A DNA stretch of 64,000 nt from Rhodanobacteraceae bacterium ZG21-1 (GTDB taxonomy: Bacteria > Pseudomonadota > Gammaproteobacteria > Xanthomonadales > Rhodanobacteraceae), in NCBI GenBank assembly GCA_021390615.1, contig JAJEJU010000022.1, positions 248,001 to 312,000 of the forward strand, read 5' to 3'. This document shows, one piece after another, positions 52,894 through 59,498 of the stretch. The translations under genes were made by a program, and so were the position numbers. The notes beneath the pieces were generated by a model. It had not been told where the DNA came from, did not search any database, and saw only the letters and a program-made list of their open reading frames with translations. Numbering within the stretch: position 1 is the first letter of the stretch; every line of letters begins with the position of its first letter.

Positions 52894-53264
52894 GATTTTT
52901 TCTCCTTCGCCTCAACCTTCGCCCAGTGCTCGCGCACCAGAGCCGGCGTAAGCTGCCATTGCCGACCAGTGATCTCGCTCATCGAGCCCTTGCCGGCTGC
53001 GTAGACGTTGCGCATGTAGTGCTCAGCACAGCGGGACACCCAGCGGACGAACTCGTAGCCTTCGCGCAGGCTGTGGTTGTCCCTCGCGTACTTCGACCAG
53101 GCCCCGCAGTGGTCATTCCCCATCGTGTCGCGAACGACGACAAGCAGGACGTGGCAGGGATCTTCGCATCCATCCACGCCGCAGGTTTCCGGGATCGCTG
53201 GGCGCGCTGCAGGGCCGACAACGACCGGTCGATGCGCCAGGAATTTCGACAGTTTCTCGGTCAT
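52890..53264 (-). CDS. Phage protein of unknown function with cysteines
   Basis: A 124-residue protein with a Cys-rich segment (ETCGVDGCEDPCHVLLVV) and a later C..H (RCAEHYMRN) that could form a zinc site. The C-terminus is Lys/Glu-rich. It overlaps both neighbours by four bases. No family recognised. Confidence 0.55.
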   Translation of the reverse strand: MTEKLSKFLAHRPVVVGPAARPAIPETCGVDGCEDPCHVLLVVVRDTMGNDHCGAWSKYARDNHSLREGYEFVRWVSRCAEHYMRNVYAAGKGSMSEITGRQWQLTPALVREHWAKVEAKEKKS

Positions 53265-54010
53265 GAGAAGTACTTGCCCTCCACGACTTTGATCATGTTT
53301 TCCTCGCTAACCAGCCAGTCAAGGTCAGCGATGAAGGGCTTGCGGTGGCCGTTGATCGGCACTACGCGGCCCGTCAGGAAATTCGATTCCCGCACCCGGA
53401 GGAAATACGATCGCCAGTCATCAAGCGTCGAAAGGTCATCGCGCCAACGTGCGGTAATCCGCGCCTTGCGCTTGGCCGAAAGCTTGAAGACGTCCGGGTG
53501 GCCTGGCAGCACTTCCCGGTAGATCGCGACGATATCCTGAATCGGGCATTCGGGCTTCTTGCGCTCTTTCCTGCCGACAACAGCAGGCGGGGAAACGTCG
53601 TTTTCCCCATCTCTTTCGCTAGAAAGAGATAAAGCTTTTTCTGTATCTGTATCTGTATCTGGGGGCGTTTCTGCAACGTTGCATGCCCGTTGCATACCCT
53701 CCTTTTTACTCTCTCGATGCTTCCTAGACCGCTCTGTGCTTGAATCTGAGACGTATTGACGCTCATCCCACTTGAGGATGTTCCAACCGCTATCGATGAA
53801 CCCTTTTCGTTCAAATAACGCCTTCGTTTCGGCTAAATCTGACTCCGAGATTCGCAGTGCGAACGCCAGTTCGTCGTCATGCAACGTTGCAAGAACGTTG
53901 CTGCAACGGAAGCAGAACAGCATGATGAGTCGACGCTGCATTGCCTCGGGCATGCTCTGAACTTTGGCGTCCGATGCGAACTCGGAGTACAGGCGTAGCC
54001 AGTTCATCAT
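53261..54010 (-). CDS. Phage replication-initiator-like protein
   Basis: A 249-residue protein. The N-terminal winged-helix-like half (MMNWLRLYSEFASDAKVQSM, LHDDELAFALRISESDLAET, GFIDSGWNILKWDERQ) is followed by a low-complexity linker with DTDTDTEK and a C-terminal half (IVAIYREVLPGHPDVFKLS, WRDDLSTLDDWRSYFLRV). This matches lambda O/DnaD-like phage replication proteins that bring host helicase to the phage origin. No phage helicase is visible here. Confidence 0.78.
   Translation of the reverse strand: MMNWLRLYSEFASDAKVQSMPEAMQRRLIMLFCFRCSNVLATLHDDELAFALRISESDLAETKALFERKGFIDSGWNILKWDERQYVSDSSTERSRKHRESKKEGMQRACNVAETPPDTDTDTEKALSLSSERDGENDVSPPAVVGRKERKKPECPIQDIVAIYREVLPGHPDVFKLSAKRKARITARWRDDLSTLDDWRSYFLRVRESNFLTGRVVPINGHRKPFIADLDWLVSEENMIKVVEGKYFS
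53641..53663. repeat. Hexamer repeat TGTATC inside the replication gene
   Basis: Three and a half copies of TGTATC encode the Asp-Thr dipeptide repeats of the linker. The unit is six bases, so copy-number change would not shift the frame. Confidence 0.8.
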
Positions 54011-54096
54011 GGATGCCTTGACGGAGGATCTCTAAAGATCAGCCACAGCAGCCACATCTCATAGATACAGAGTAGGAAGAAGAGCGGGGCATCCAT
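54007..54096 (-). CDS. Possible 29-residue membrane peptide
   Basis: A short frame MDAPLFFLLCIYEMWLLWLI... fills the gap between two genes. Its stop overlaps the start of the replication gene, and its ATG follows the previous stop by a few bases. The strongly hydrophobic, Trp-rich sequence suggests one membrane helix. No Shine-Dalgarno is evident, so it may instead only couple translation. Confidence 0.35.
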   Translation of the reverse strand: MDAPLFFLLCIYEMWLLWLIFRDPPSRHP

Positions 54097-54099
54097 GTT

Positions 54100-54303
54100 T
54101 TAGGCCAAGCGAGTCACGGCAAAGCATTCGCCAGGGACAATGGTCTGGATCGATACCCAAATCCCTCTCTTACGAGCGGCATTGAGAACCTTAGATCCCC
54201 ACGATTTCGAGTCCCGGCATATCGTGAAAATTTCACCCTTGCGAATCTGTTCCCAAGGAATGCCTGCCGCACTGTCAATATCTTTCGGGATTTGAATAAG
54301 CAT
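54100..54303 (-). CDS. Small phage protein
   Basis: A 67-residue protein (MLIQIPKDIDSAAGIPWEQI, FTICRDSKSWGSKVLNAARK) with AAAGGGGA before ATG 54303. The upstream frame to 54351 lacks such a site. Strand-helix composition; unknown function. Confidence 0.58.
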   Translation of the reverse strand: MLIQIPKDIDSAAGIPWEQIRKGEIFTICRDSKSWGSKVLNAARKRGIWVSIQTIVPGECFAVTRLA

Positions 54304-54347
54304 GGAGATTCCCCTTTCTTTGGTATCGCGAAGTTGGGCTGCGGCGG

Positions 54348-54560
54348 TCACTGGCGTAGCCCTGCAGAGATGGCTTCACCCACAAAAACTGCCCAAAATA
54401 AGAGGGCGATACAGGCCATGAATACAGACGGAGCTAGTACGAGATCCAATGGCATGGAATGCCATAGATAGGCTCGAATCAAAGCCATCGCGCCAGACGC
54501 CCCGAGACCCGGCAGAACGACAAGAAAGAACCCCCAAACGAACATCATTAGCCTGCGCAT
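54348..54560 (-). CDS. Small two-helix membrane protein
   Basis: A 70-residue protein with membrane helices at about 3-22 (RLMMFVWGFFLVVLPGLG) and 40-62 (LVLAPSVFMACIALLFWAVF). AGGAG precedes ATG 54560. In the early region, such proteins can act on superinfection or host division; nothing specific is recognised. Confidence 0.6.
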   Translation of the reverse strand: MRRLMMFVWGFFLVVLPGLGASGAMALIRAYLWHSMPLDLVLAPSVFMACIALLFWAVFVGEAISAGLRQ

Positions 54561-54570
54561 TGAATGACTC

Positions 54571-54756
54571 CTAGCCTCTTTTGAGGCCCTGAAAAGCCAG
54601 GACACGGCCGCCGTTGGTAGGCAGCACGAACTTCTCGGTGATCCGATCCGAAAGCGCTTTCTCTGCTGCTTCCTCAAGCGTCATGCCATGCAGATCGGCG
54701 TAGCGCTGTAGCGCCTCTCGCTGTGCATCGCTCAAGTTCGCAAGTAGCTCAGGCAT
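54571..54756 (-). CDS. Small helical protein
   Basis: A 61-residue protein (MPELLANLSDAQREALQRYA, DLHGMTLEEAAEKALSDRIT). The helix-turn pattern with LEEAAEKAL resembles ribbon-helix-helix-type antitoxin segments but lacks a clear N-terminal strand. Function uncertain. Confidence 0.52.
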   Translation of the reverse strand: MPELLANLSDAQREALQRYADLHGMTLEEAAEKALSDRITEKFVLPTNGGRVLAFQGLKRG

Positions 54757-54788
54757 GCAAGGCCCTCGTTGAGTGCGGGAACGTCTCT

Positions 54789-54977
54789 TCAGGCCGCACT
54801 AGCGATGTCGGTAAGCTGCGTCATGCGCTGGGCAATCGCTTCGAACATCAGCTCGACAGCAAGCGTTGCTGTCTGCCGCTGGTTAAGACGTGCGAGTGCC
54901 TTGATGACATCGAGCTGGTCATCGTTGACGCGAATCTTGATGACGTTGTCGCGAATGTGGCGCGGGTCGTCGTACAT
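54789..54977 (-). CDS. Ribbon-helix-helix-like protein
   Basis: A 62-residue protein with an N-terminal strand (NVIKIRVNDDQLDVIKALAR) and a second helix (TLAVELMFEAIAQRM), the Arc/CopG arrangement. It is probably a small DNA-binding regulator of the early operon. Confidence 0.58.
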   Translation of the reverse strand: MYDDPRHIRDNVIKIRVNDDQLDVIKALARLNQRQTATLAVELMFEAIAQRMTQLTDIASAA

Positions 54978-54996
54978 GGCTTTCCCTAGGAGCGGA

Positions 54997-55188
54997 TCAG
55001 TGATCGGTCGAAACGTTGACTACCGGAGCGATTTGCAGCGTCTGTCCGGATGGGGTGTGCTTGTACTTGTCGAACCATGCCTTGGCGCAGCGATCACAGA
55101 ACTTCGTGCGCTGCGGGCCCTGGGTAGTGATCCAAGTGAAGTTCACGGACGCAGCCTCGCCGCACTGCTTGCAGACGTGCTCGCTCAT
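54997..55188 (-). CDS. Zinc-ribbon phage protein
   Basis: A 63-residue protein with CKQCGEA and FCDRCAKAWFDKY, a four-Cys zinc ribbon, then a short Thr/Val tail. It overlaps its upstream neighbour by four bases. Probably nucleic-acid or protein binding; unknown role. Confidence 0.65.
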   Translation of the reverse strand: MSEHVCKQCGEAASVNFTWITTQGPQRTKFCDRCAKAWFDKYKHTPSGQTLQIAPVVNVSTDH

Positions 55189-55319
55189 GCGCCTTCCTCC
55201 TCAACAATCTCTTCCTGCTCAGCCGGGCAGCGCGGCGGCTCAGTGCGCCACTTCTCGGCGAGCATCCGGTTCTGCGCCTCGGCGGTCTGTGCGTAGGCGT
55301 AGGGAGGTGACGTGCTCAT
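55185..55319 (-). CDS. Short acidic phage protein
   Basis: A 44-residue frame (MSTSPPYAYAQTAEAQNRML, then PPRCPAEQEEIVEEEGA) with GGAGG before its ATG and a four-base ATGA overlap with the zinc-ribbon gene downstream. The strong ribosome-binding site and the coupling make it a credible gene. Unknown function. Confidence 0.6.
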   Translation of the reverse strand: MSTSPPYAYAQTAEAQNRMLAEKWRTEPPRCPAEQEEIVEEEGA

Positions 55320-55403
55320 GCCTGCCTCCGCGCGAATGGCAAGACACCCTTCTCTGAGCGGGCGTAAGCTGGCTTAGCTACCACCATTGAGCCCAAGCCG
55401 GAG

Positions 55404-56027
55404 CTATTCATGGACTTCACCCTCGTTACTGACGCCGTTACCTCGCTCAGACTCGCAAGAGACCTGGTTAAAGCGGCGACAGATATTCAGGCCTTCAACG
55501 ACTTCGCCGTGACAGTCAGCAAGATCAACGAGCAGCTTCTCAATGCCCAGAACAGTTTGATCGGACACCAGCGCGAGCTCATGCAAGTTCTTGATGAGCA
55601 GCTCAAAACCCGCGAGGAACTGCGAAAATGTCGAGAAGCCCTCGCGGAGCAGGGTCGCTATGTGCTTTTCGAGCTCTCCCCCGACGTTTTTGTCCTTCGG
55701 ATGAATCTCACCCCAGAGGGGAGCACAGCTCTCGATCCATCCTCTGCGGAGGCGAAGCACTACATTTGCCAGCGATGCTTCAGCCAAGGGATCAAAGCAG
55801 TGCTTATAAAAGATGGCCCGCTCGCTGGCTGGGAAGCGCTGGCCTGCCCCCAGTGTCGGACTCGGTATCGGACTTCCCGAAAGTACCTGCCGGGCGCGAA
55901 TTGAGGTGATGAGGTCTGATTCCGCGCGGCGGCCAGCCCGCTCATTGCGCTGGCTAAGCTCCTTGTTGATGACGTCCATCTGAGCCAGAGCGATCGTCAG
56001 AAGTCGGTCCCTCTCGTTCTTGTTCAT
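55404..56027 (-). CDS. Early protein downstream of cro, overlapping an opposite-strand gene
   Basis: A 207-codon frame beginning MNKNERDRLLTIALAQMDVI, coupled to cro by an ATGA overlap at 56024-56027. The first 41 residues are helical and lie outside any other gene. The remaining frame is exactly antisense to the well-supported plus-strand gene at 55410-55904. Either a full-length antisense-overlapping protein is made, or the true product is short or obsolete. Confidence 0.35.
   Translation of the reverse strand: MNKNERDRLLTIALAQMDVINKELSQRNERAGRRAESDLITSIRARQVLSGSPIPSPTLGAGQRFPASERAIFYKHCFDPLAEASLANVVLRLRRGWIESCAPLWGEIHPKDKNVGGELEKHIATLLREGFSTFSQFLAGFELLIKNLHELALVSDQTVLGIEKLLVDLADCHGEVVEGLNICRRFNQVSCESERGNGVSNEGEVHE
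55410..55904 (+). CDS. Coiled-coil plus zinc-ribbon protein encoded against the early operon
   Basis: A 164-residue protein: an N-terminal helical region with a coiled coil (about 25-90, NEQLLNAQNSLIGHQRELMQ), then YICQRCFSQGIKA and ACPQCRTRY, a four-Cys zinc ribbon. CGGAG before the ATG. Proteins of this layout, with a hydrophilic linker (YVLFELSPDVFVLRM) before a zinc ribbon, are widespread on prophages and in temperate-phage immunity regions. Its orientation, same as cI, suggests expression in the lysogen. Confidence 0.7.
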   Translation: MDFTLVTDAVTSLRLARDLVKAATDIQAFNDFAVTVSKINEQLLNAQNSLIGHQRELMQVLDEQLKTREELRKCREALAEQGRYVLFELSPDVFVLRMNLTPEGSTALDPSSAEAKHYICQRCFSQGIKAVLIKDGPLAGWEALACPQCRTRYRTSRKYLPGAN

Positions 56028-56263
56028 GCCGCCTCCGGGGTGGAGGGGCCGAAGATGTCGCTTCGGAGGTCGTTTCGGCTTACATCACCATTGGTAGCTC
56101 TCTCGATGTCACGAGCCAGAAGAGGTCCTGGCTTCTTGTGACCAATGGCGATCATGTAGAGCGTTTCAGCGCTACACCCCGCTGATATGGCGAGCTGGGC
56201 GAGAATTGGGCACCCGCGTTTAGCGGTACCCCCTTGGCGGATAGCGTGGCTCTTGAGGTCCAT
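56024..56263 (-). CDS. cro: Cro-like repressor
   Basis: A 79-residue helix-turn-helix protein of the YdaS/Cro type: MDLKSHAIRQGGTAKRGCPI, LAQLAISAGCSAETLYMIAI, GHKKPGPLLARDIERATNGD. It is divergent from the CI-like gene with 85 bases between their start codons. The -10 of its promoter ends eight bases before this ATG, implying a leaderless mRNA. It should repress the repressor and favour lytic growth. Confidence 0.8.
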   Translation of the reverse strand: MDLKSHAIRQGGTAKRGCPILAQLAISAGCSAETLYMIAIGHKKPGPLLARDIERATNGDVSRNDLRSDIFGPSTPEAA

Positions 56264-56348
56264 GAGCCAAACATTACCGTTACGGTTATAGCTTGTCAAC
56301 ACCGTTTCGGTTATTTCCTGAATTGGTAACGGCGCGGACAATGGGCAT
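56264..56348. promoter_or_regulatory. Right operator region with PR and three operator sites
   Basis: Leftward promoter PR on the minus strand: TTGACA (56299-56294), 17-base spacer, TAATGT (56276-56271). Operators: ACCGT-T-ACGGT at 56276-56286 (perfect palindrome), ACCGT-T-TCGGT at 56301-56311, and a degenerate GCCGT-T-ACCAA in inverse orientation at 56323-56333. Centres are 25 and 22 bases apart. The first overlaps the -10 and the second adjoins the -35, so binding would shut PR. GACAAT at 56337-56342 could be a -10 for the CI-like gene. Confidence 0.8.
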
Positions 56349-57029
56349 ATGGACGCTAACGAAGCTCGCACATTCCACATGCGCCAATTGGTGGCAAAGG
56401 CCGGAGGTTCTACAGAATGGTCGCGCCGATATGGCGGCGTAAGGTGGCAACAGCCACAGGTTAGCCAATGGATATCAGAAGACAGCCCAAAGGGTATTGG
56501 TAAGCGATTGGCTAGGGATCTTGAGACCGCTCAAGGACTTCCTCGCGGATATCTCGACCAAATTCCTAGCCAATACCCTGCAAGTCAAAGTGCAGAGCCA
56601 TTCTCAGTCCATGAAGAGACTCCATCACACTATGGATCGACATCAGGCATGCGGGTGTCGGCTAGAGGGGTGGCAGTCGTGGATGCTCAAGGTCAGGCGC
56701 AAATTTCGAACGAGAGCGAGGGCTATTTCCTCGTAGACGTGGCAGATGACAATGCTTACTGCCTACGCATCAAAGGACCAGGCGCGCCTTTCATCGCTGA
56801 TCCGGGCTGGTACGTACTTCTAGCCCCAAGCTCGCCGCCTGAATCCAGCGAAAAGGTGGTCGCCAAGTTCCGCGACGGCCGCTACCTGGCCGGCGTATTC
56901 GATCGCCAAGCCGAAGATGAAGTGGTGATCCGCAAGCCAGATGGGCAACTAGCGGTCATCCCCATGGCCGATCTGGAGTACATCCATCCAGTTCATGGCT
57001 ACCTTTCGCCAAAGCAGTTGAGGAAGTGA
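56349..57029 (+). CDS. CI-like prophage repressor with degenerate S24 domain
   Basis: A 226-residue protein with an N-terminal helix-turn-helix (QPQVSQWISEDSPKGIGKRL, about 34-54) and a C-terminal LexA/CI-like fold (YFLVDVADDNAYCLRIKG, WYVLLAPSS, VVAKFRDGRYLAGVF, MADLEYIHPV). The self-cleavage site residues are absent: the GDSM motif reads GPGA, and the position of the catalytic Lys is hydrophobic in LAGVF. It should dimerise and repress but not self-cleave. Divergent from cro; followed by a small membrane-protein gene. Confidence 0.85.
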   Translation: MDANEARTFHMRQLVAKAGGSTEWSRRYGGVRWQQPQVSQWISEDSPKGIGKRLARDLETAQGLPRGYLDQIPSQYPASQSAEPFSVHEETPSHYGSTSGMRVSARGVAVVDAQGQAQISNESEGYFLVDVADDNAYCLRIKGPGAPFIADPGWYVLLAPSSPPESSEKVVAKFRDGRYLAGVFDRQAEDEVVIRKPDGQLAVIPMADLEYIHPVHGYLSPKQLRK

Positions 57030-57050
57030 TCTTCCGCAAGGAGTTGAGCC

Positions 57051-57311
57051 ATGGACTACGTTGCAGGCTTTCTATTTCTTTTGATCGACTTCATCAAGGC
57101 GCACTGGGTTGGCATCGTCACCCTGCTCGTCCTGTGGCAGCTATGGAACATGGCTAGTTGCCTACGATCTATCCAGCGTAGCATGCGTGTTTCGGAGCAC
57201 GCGCTGGTATCGATCAAGGAATCAGTAGAGATCCTTGCAAGTCGTGAGCAGAGCAAGATTGATGCCGAGCATGACGCCGAGTTGCACGAGGAAGTTTTTG
57301 GCGATCGATAG
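57051..57311 (+). CDS. Small membrane protein co-transcribed with the repressor
   Basis: An 86-residue protein with a membrane helix (FLFLLIDFIKAHWVGIVTLL, possibly two short ones) and a charged cytoplasmic coiled coil. AAGGAG precedes ATG, 21 bases after the repressor stop, and an intrinsic terminator closes the unit. It would be made in the lysogen, which suits a superinfection-exclusion protein; function not shown. Confidence 0.7.
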   Translation: MDYVAGFLFLLIDFIKAHWVGIVTLLVLWQLWNMASCLRSIQRSMRVSEHALVSIKESVEILASREQSKIDAEHDAELHEEVFGDR

Positions 57312-57319
57312 CGCAAATA

Positions 57320-57346
57320 AAAAGCCCCGCAGATGCGGGGCTTCGT
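57320..57346. terminator. Bidirectional intrinsic terminator
   Basis: AAGCCCCGC, loop AGAT, GCGGGGCTT. On the minus strand the hairpin is followed by TTTTTATTTG, and on the plus strand by CGTTT. It ends both the repressor operon and the convergent P63C gene. Confidence 0.9.
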
Positions 57347-58354
57347 TTAAACATCTAACTTTAGGTTTTCATCGAACTTGGGATGAATGACATCCAGTTT
57401 CTCAGCGAACTCATCATAGTTTCGACTAAGCTTCATTATGGTGATGACCGATGCTAGGTGCTCCCGAAGTTTCGGATGGCCAATTTCAGTGTTCAGACGC
57501 TGGTGCAGACGACCTCTTCCATTATCTTTGGATGCCTGCTTTTTGAGCTCTTTTCTGAGTCCTGGCGCTAGTCTGTCATAGACAATGTTGTTCGTCAGCG
57601 TGCCGAAGTATGAGGGATAGTTCGCTCCTTCAGGAGGAAACGCAATTCCGCGAAGCTTGCATATTTGTTCATAGTAATCGACGGGAAACGTCTTAACCCA
57701 TGGCTGCAGTTCTTTAGCCACATAAGCTTCGAGTATTTTCGCCAGAGCATCCTTGGCTCGATCCTTCTGATATCCCGTTGCTTCATCTACAAGAGCAATG
57801 ATGCCGACACGTGCAAAGCCTCGGATCAAGGCCTCGGCTTGGCGAGCGATGTGTTCCTGTTGCCTCTGCAATATTCCTTCGGCGCGAGCTAACAGGATCA
57901 AATCACACAGGTCGGCTAGAACCGTCGCTTCATACCCGTATATTGGCCGTCCTTGTCCCGGCATCCGAAATCGAACGGGATTCTGAAGTCTGTCGGCGAG
58001 CTCACTGCCGCGCACGGACAAGTCACTGTTATCTATAGCTTTTGATGCAATAGAGGCCGCAAAACTGGCAAGTCGCTGCTCGCCAGAGGAGCCGCCGCCA
58101 GTTGACATACCTACTCCGAACTGAAGCCCGCGCTGAGATAGCACGCGAGTTCCGTCAGAGAGCACATAACAAGGAATTTCAATATCGCCGATCTTGAGCG
58201 GGTGATCCGCTGAGCCGTGCGTCGCCCTGGGCAACTTAGATAGCTCAATTCTAGTGTCCACCGCTTTCTTCGCAATTTCTGAACGACGCTGCGGTGTAAG
58301 TGACTTGGATCGCGCTGTACCACCTATGGCTTTACCGGTTGGATTGTTGGTCAT
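57347..58354 (-). CDS. P63C-domain protein (prophage moron)
   Basis: A 335-residue protein with an N-terminal segment of the kind seen in phage antirepressor-like proteins (LKIGDIEIPCYVLSDGTRVL, SQRGLQFGVG) and a C-terminal P63C domain (VDYYEQICKLRGIAFPP, YFGTLTNNIVYDRLAPGLRK, EIGHPKLREHLASVITIMKL). P63C proteins occur on prophages and have no proven activity. AGGAGAA before the ATG, its own terminator, lower GC than its neighbours and a private palindrome upstream make it a self-contained cassette between the repressor and early operons. Confidence 0.82.
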   Translation of the reverse strand: MTNNPTGKAIGGTARSKSLTPQRRSEIAKKAVDTRIELSKLPRATHGSADHPLKIGDIEIPCYVLSDGTRVLSQRGLQFGVGMSTGGGSSGEQRLASFAASIASKAIDNSDLSVRGSELADRLQNPVRFRMPGQGRPIYGYEATVLADLCDLILLARAEGILQRQQEHIARQAEALIRGFARVGIIALVDEATGYQKDRAKDALAKILEAYVAKELQPWVKTFPVDYYEQICKLRGIAFPPEGANYPSYFGTLTNNIVYDRLAPGLRKELKKQASKDNGRGRLHQRLNTEIGHPKLREHLASVITIMKLSRNYDEFAEKLDVIHPKFDENLKLDV

Positions 58355-58406
58355 AAATTCTCCTGAAGTTTGAATGTGGCCATATTATCATGCATCACCC
58401 CATATT

Positions 58407-58423
58407 GCAAGATGTTATCTTGC
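58407..58423. promoter_or_regulatory. Perfect palindrome upstream of the P63C gene
   Basis: GCAAGAT-GTT-ATCTTGC, 53 bases before the P63C start codon, differs completely from the CI/Cro operators. Two CCATATT direct repeats lie beside it (near 58380 and 58400). Probably the operator of the P63C cassette, bound by its own product or by a host regulator. Confidence 0.55.
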
Positions 58424-58526
58424 TAATCCTGTCTTGAAGCACTCGCCAACCTTGCGGCGCTGAGGCCCAGAGCCGACATAGGATGACGCCGCACAAATAC
58501 TGCACTCTATCGTTCCATAATTAGTT

Positions 58527-58566
58527 ACCGTTTAGGTATTGACAATCATGCCCGTTACGGTAATAT
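58527..58566 (+). promoter_or_regulatory. Early rightward promoter (PL-like) with two repressor operators
   Basis: TTGACA at 58539-58544, 16-base spacer and TAATAT at 58561-58566 form a strong promoter for the operon starting at 58621. Operators ACCGT-T-TAGGT (58527-58537) and CCCGT-T-ACGGT (58551-58561) match those beside cro. Centres are 24 bases apart; the second lies in the spacer and would block RNA polymerase. Confidence 0.8.
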
Positions 58567-58620
58567 CTCTCCCACACCAGGGAGAGCCCGACTCTCCTGA
58601 CCTGATGGGAGGGTTGAGCC
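58567..58620 (+). promoter_or_regulatory. Leader of the rightward operon with hairpins
   Basis: CTCTCCC...GGGAGAG (58566-58585) is a small inverted repeat at the start of the transcript. A second partly overlapping one uses CTCTCC and GGGAGGG. In this position such hairpins could be antitermination (nut-like) sites, but no N protein is recognised. GGGAGGG also supplies the first ribosome-binding site. Confidence 0.35.
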
Positions 58621-58797
58621 ATGCAAGTCATGTACACCGCCGAGCGCATCGGCTGGGCCTATCGCGGTGAAGTGGTCGATGCCACGACGTATCGGACGCT
58701 GTTCCGCACACCGCTCGAATATATGGAGCCGATCTCCGCCAAGGATGCGGCCAAGCGCATGTGGGAAGCGGTGGAGCACGCGGAGGACGCGGCATGA
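58621..58797 (+). CDS. First small protein of the rightward early operon
   Basis: A 58-residue protein (MQVMYTAERIGWAYRGEVVD, RTLFRTPLEYMEPISAKDAA) with GGGAGGG eleven bases before ATG and a four-base ATGA overlap with the next gene. Complete and well placed after the promoter. No family recognised. Confidence 0.65.
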   Translation: MQVMYTAERIGWAYRGEVVDATTYRTLFRTPLEYMEPISAKDAAKRMWEAVEHAEDAA

Positions 58798-59498
58798 GCC
58801 TCCTAGCCTGGCACTTCACGCCCGCAGATAAGCGGCTTCGCTACGACGACAACCGGCTTGTTCGCGCTGGTCGAACGCTCAAGGCTAAGTTTCCCTACAC
58901 GTACGAGGGAAAAACGTACGACAAGCCGACGCTATGCAGTGCAGGCATGCACGCGTCTGTGAAGCTTATGGACGCCCTGTCTAATGCGCCTGGTCCGTAT
59001 CTGTGGCGCGTCGCGCTGACCGGCGACATCGTTGAAGGTGATGACAAAGTCGTCGCTCGCGAGCGCAAGGCGCTGTGGGGGTTCGATGCGACGGACATGC
59101 TGCGGCATTTCGCACGTCGATGCGCACTCGATGTAATTCATCTGTGGGATGCTCCGGATGTCGTTCGGAAATTCCTTGAGAGCGGTGACGAAAGTCTACG
59201 GGCCTCCGCACGGGCCGCCGCATGGGACGCACGGGACGCATGGGACACCGCATGGGACGACGCACGGGACGCACGGGCCGCCGCACGGGCCGCCGTACGG
59301 GACGACGCACGGGACGACGCACGGGACGACGCACGGGACGCATGGGCCGCACGGGCCGCCGCACGGGCCGCCGCATGGGCCGACGCATGGGACGCACGGG
59401 ACGCATGGGACGCACGGGCCGCCGCACGGGCCGCACAAACAAAGACCCTTGACGAGCTGGTCATCGAATACGCCAAGCGCGCGGGTATGTCCGTATGA
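58794..59498 (+). CDS. Phage protein with variable Ala/Arg/Asp/Trp repeat tract
   Basis: A 234-residue protein. The N-terminal domain (LAWHFTPADKRLRYDDNRLV, LCSAGMHASVKLMDALSNAP, WRVALTGDIVEGDDKVVARE) resembles the DUF7666-type phage domain (an early GMHAS/GFHAC motif and a strand GDI..G.DK..A). It is followed from about residue 135 by a helical tract built only of A, R, D and W (WDARDAWD and similar units), then a normal C-terminus TLDELVIEYAKRAG. Start by ATGA overlap. Confidence 0.68.
   Translation: MSLLAWHFTPADKRLRYDDNRLVRAGRTLKAKFPYTYEGKTYDKPTLCSAGMHASVKLMDALSNAPGPYLWRVALTGDIVEGDDKVVARERKALWGFDATDMLRHFARRCALDVIHLWDAPDVVRKFLESGDESLRASARAAAWDARDAWDTAWDDARDARAAARAAVRDDARDDARDDARDAWAARAAARAAAWADAWDARDAWDARAAARAAQTKTLDELVIEYAKRAGMSV
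59197..59440. repeat. Imperfect nine-base tandem repeats in the Ala/Arg/Asp tract
   Basis: About 27 units of the form GACGCACGG / GCCGCACGG / GACGCATGG in tandem, all in frame as D-A-R, A-A-R or D-A-W tripeptides. The purity of the unit keeps five of six frames open, which produces long spurious frames on both strands. Confidence 0.85.

Noticed and set aside
53641-53663. Hexamer repeat as a phase-variation switch
   Set aside because: The unit is a multiple of three, so slippage changes only linker length and cannot switch the frame.
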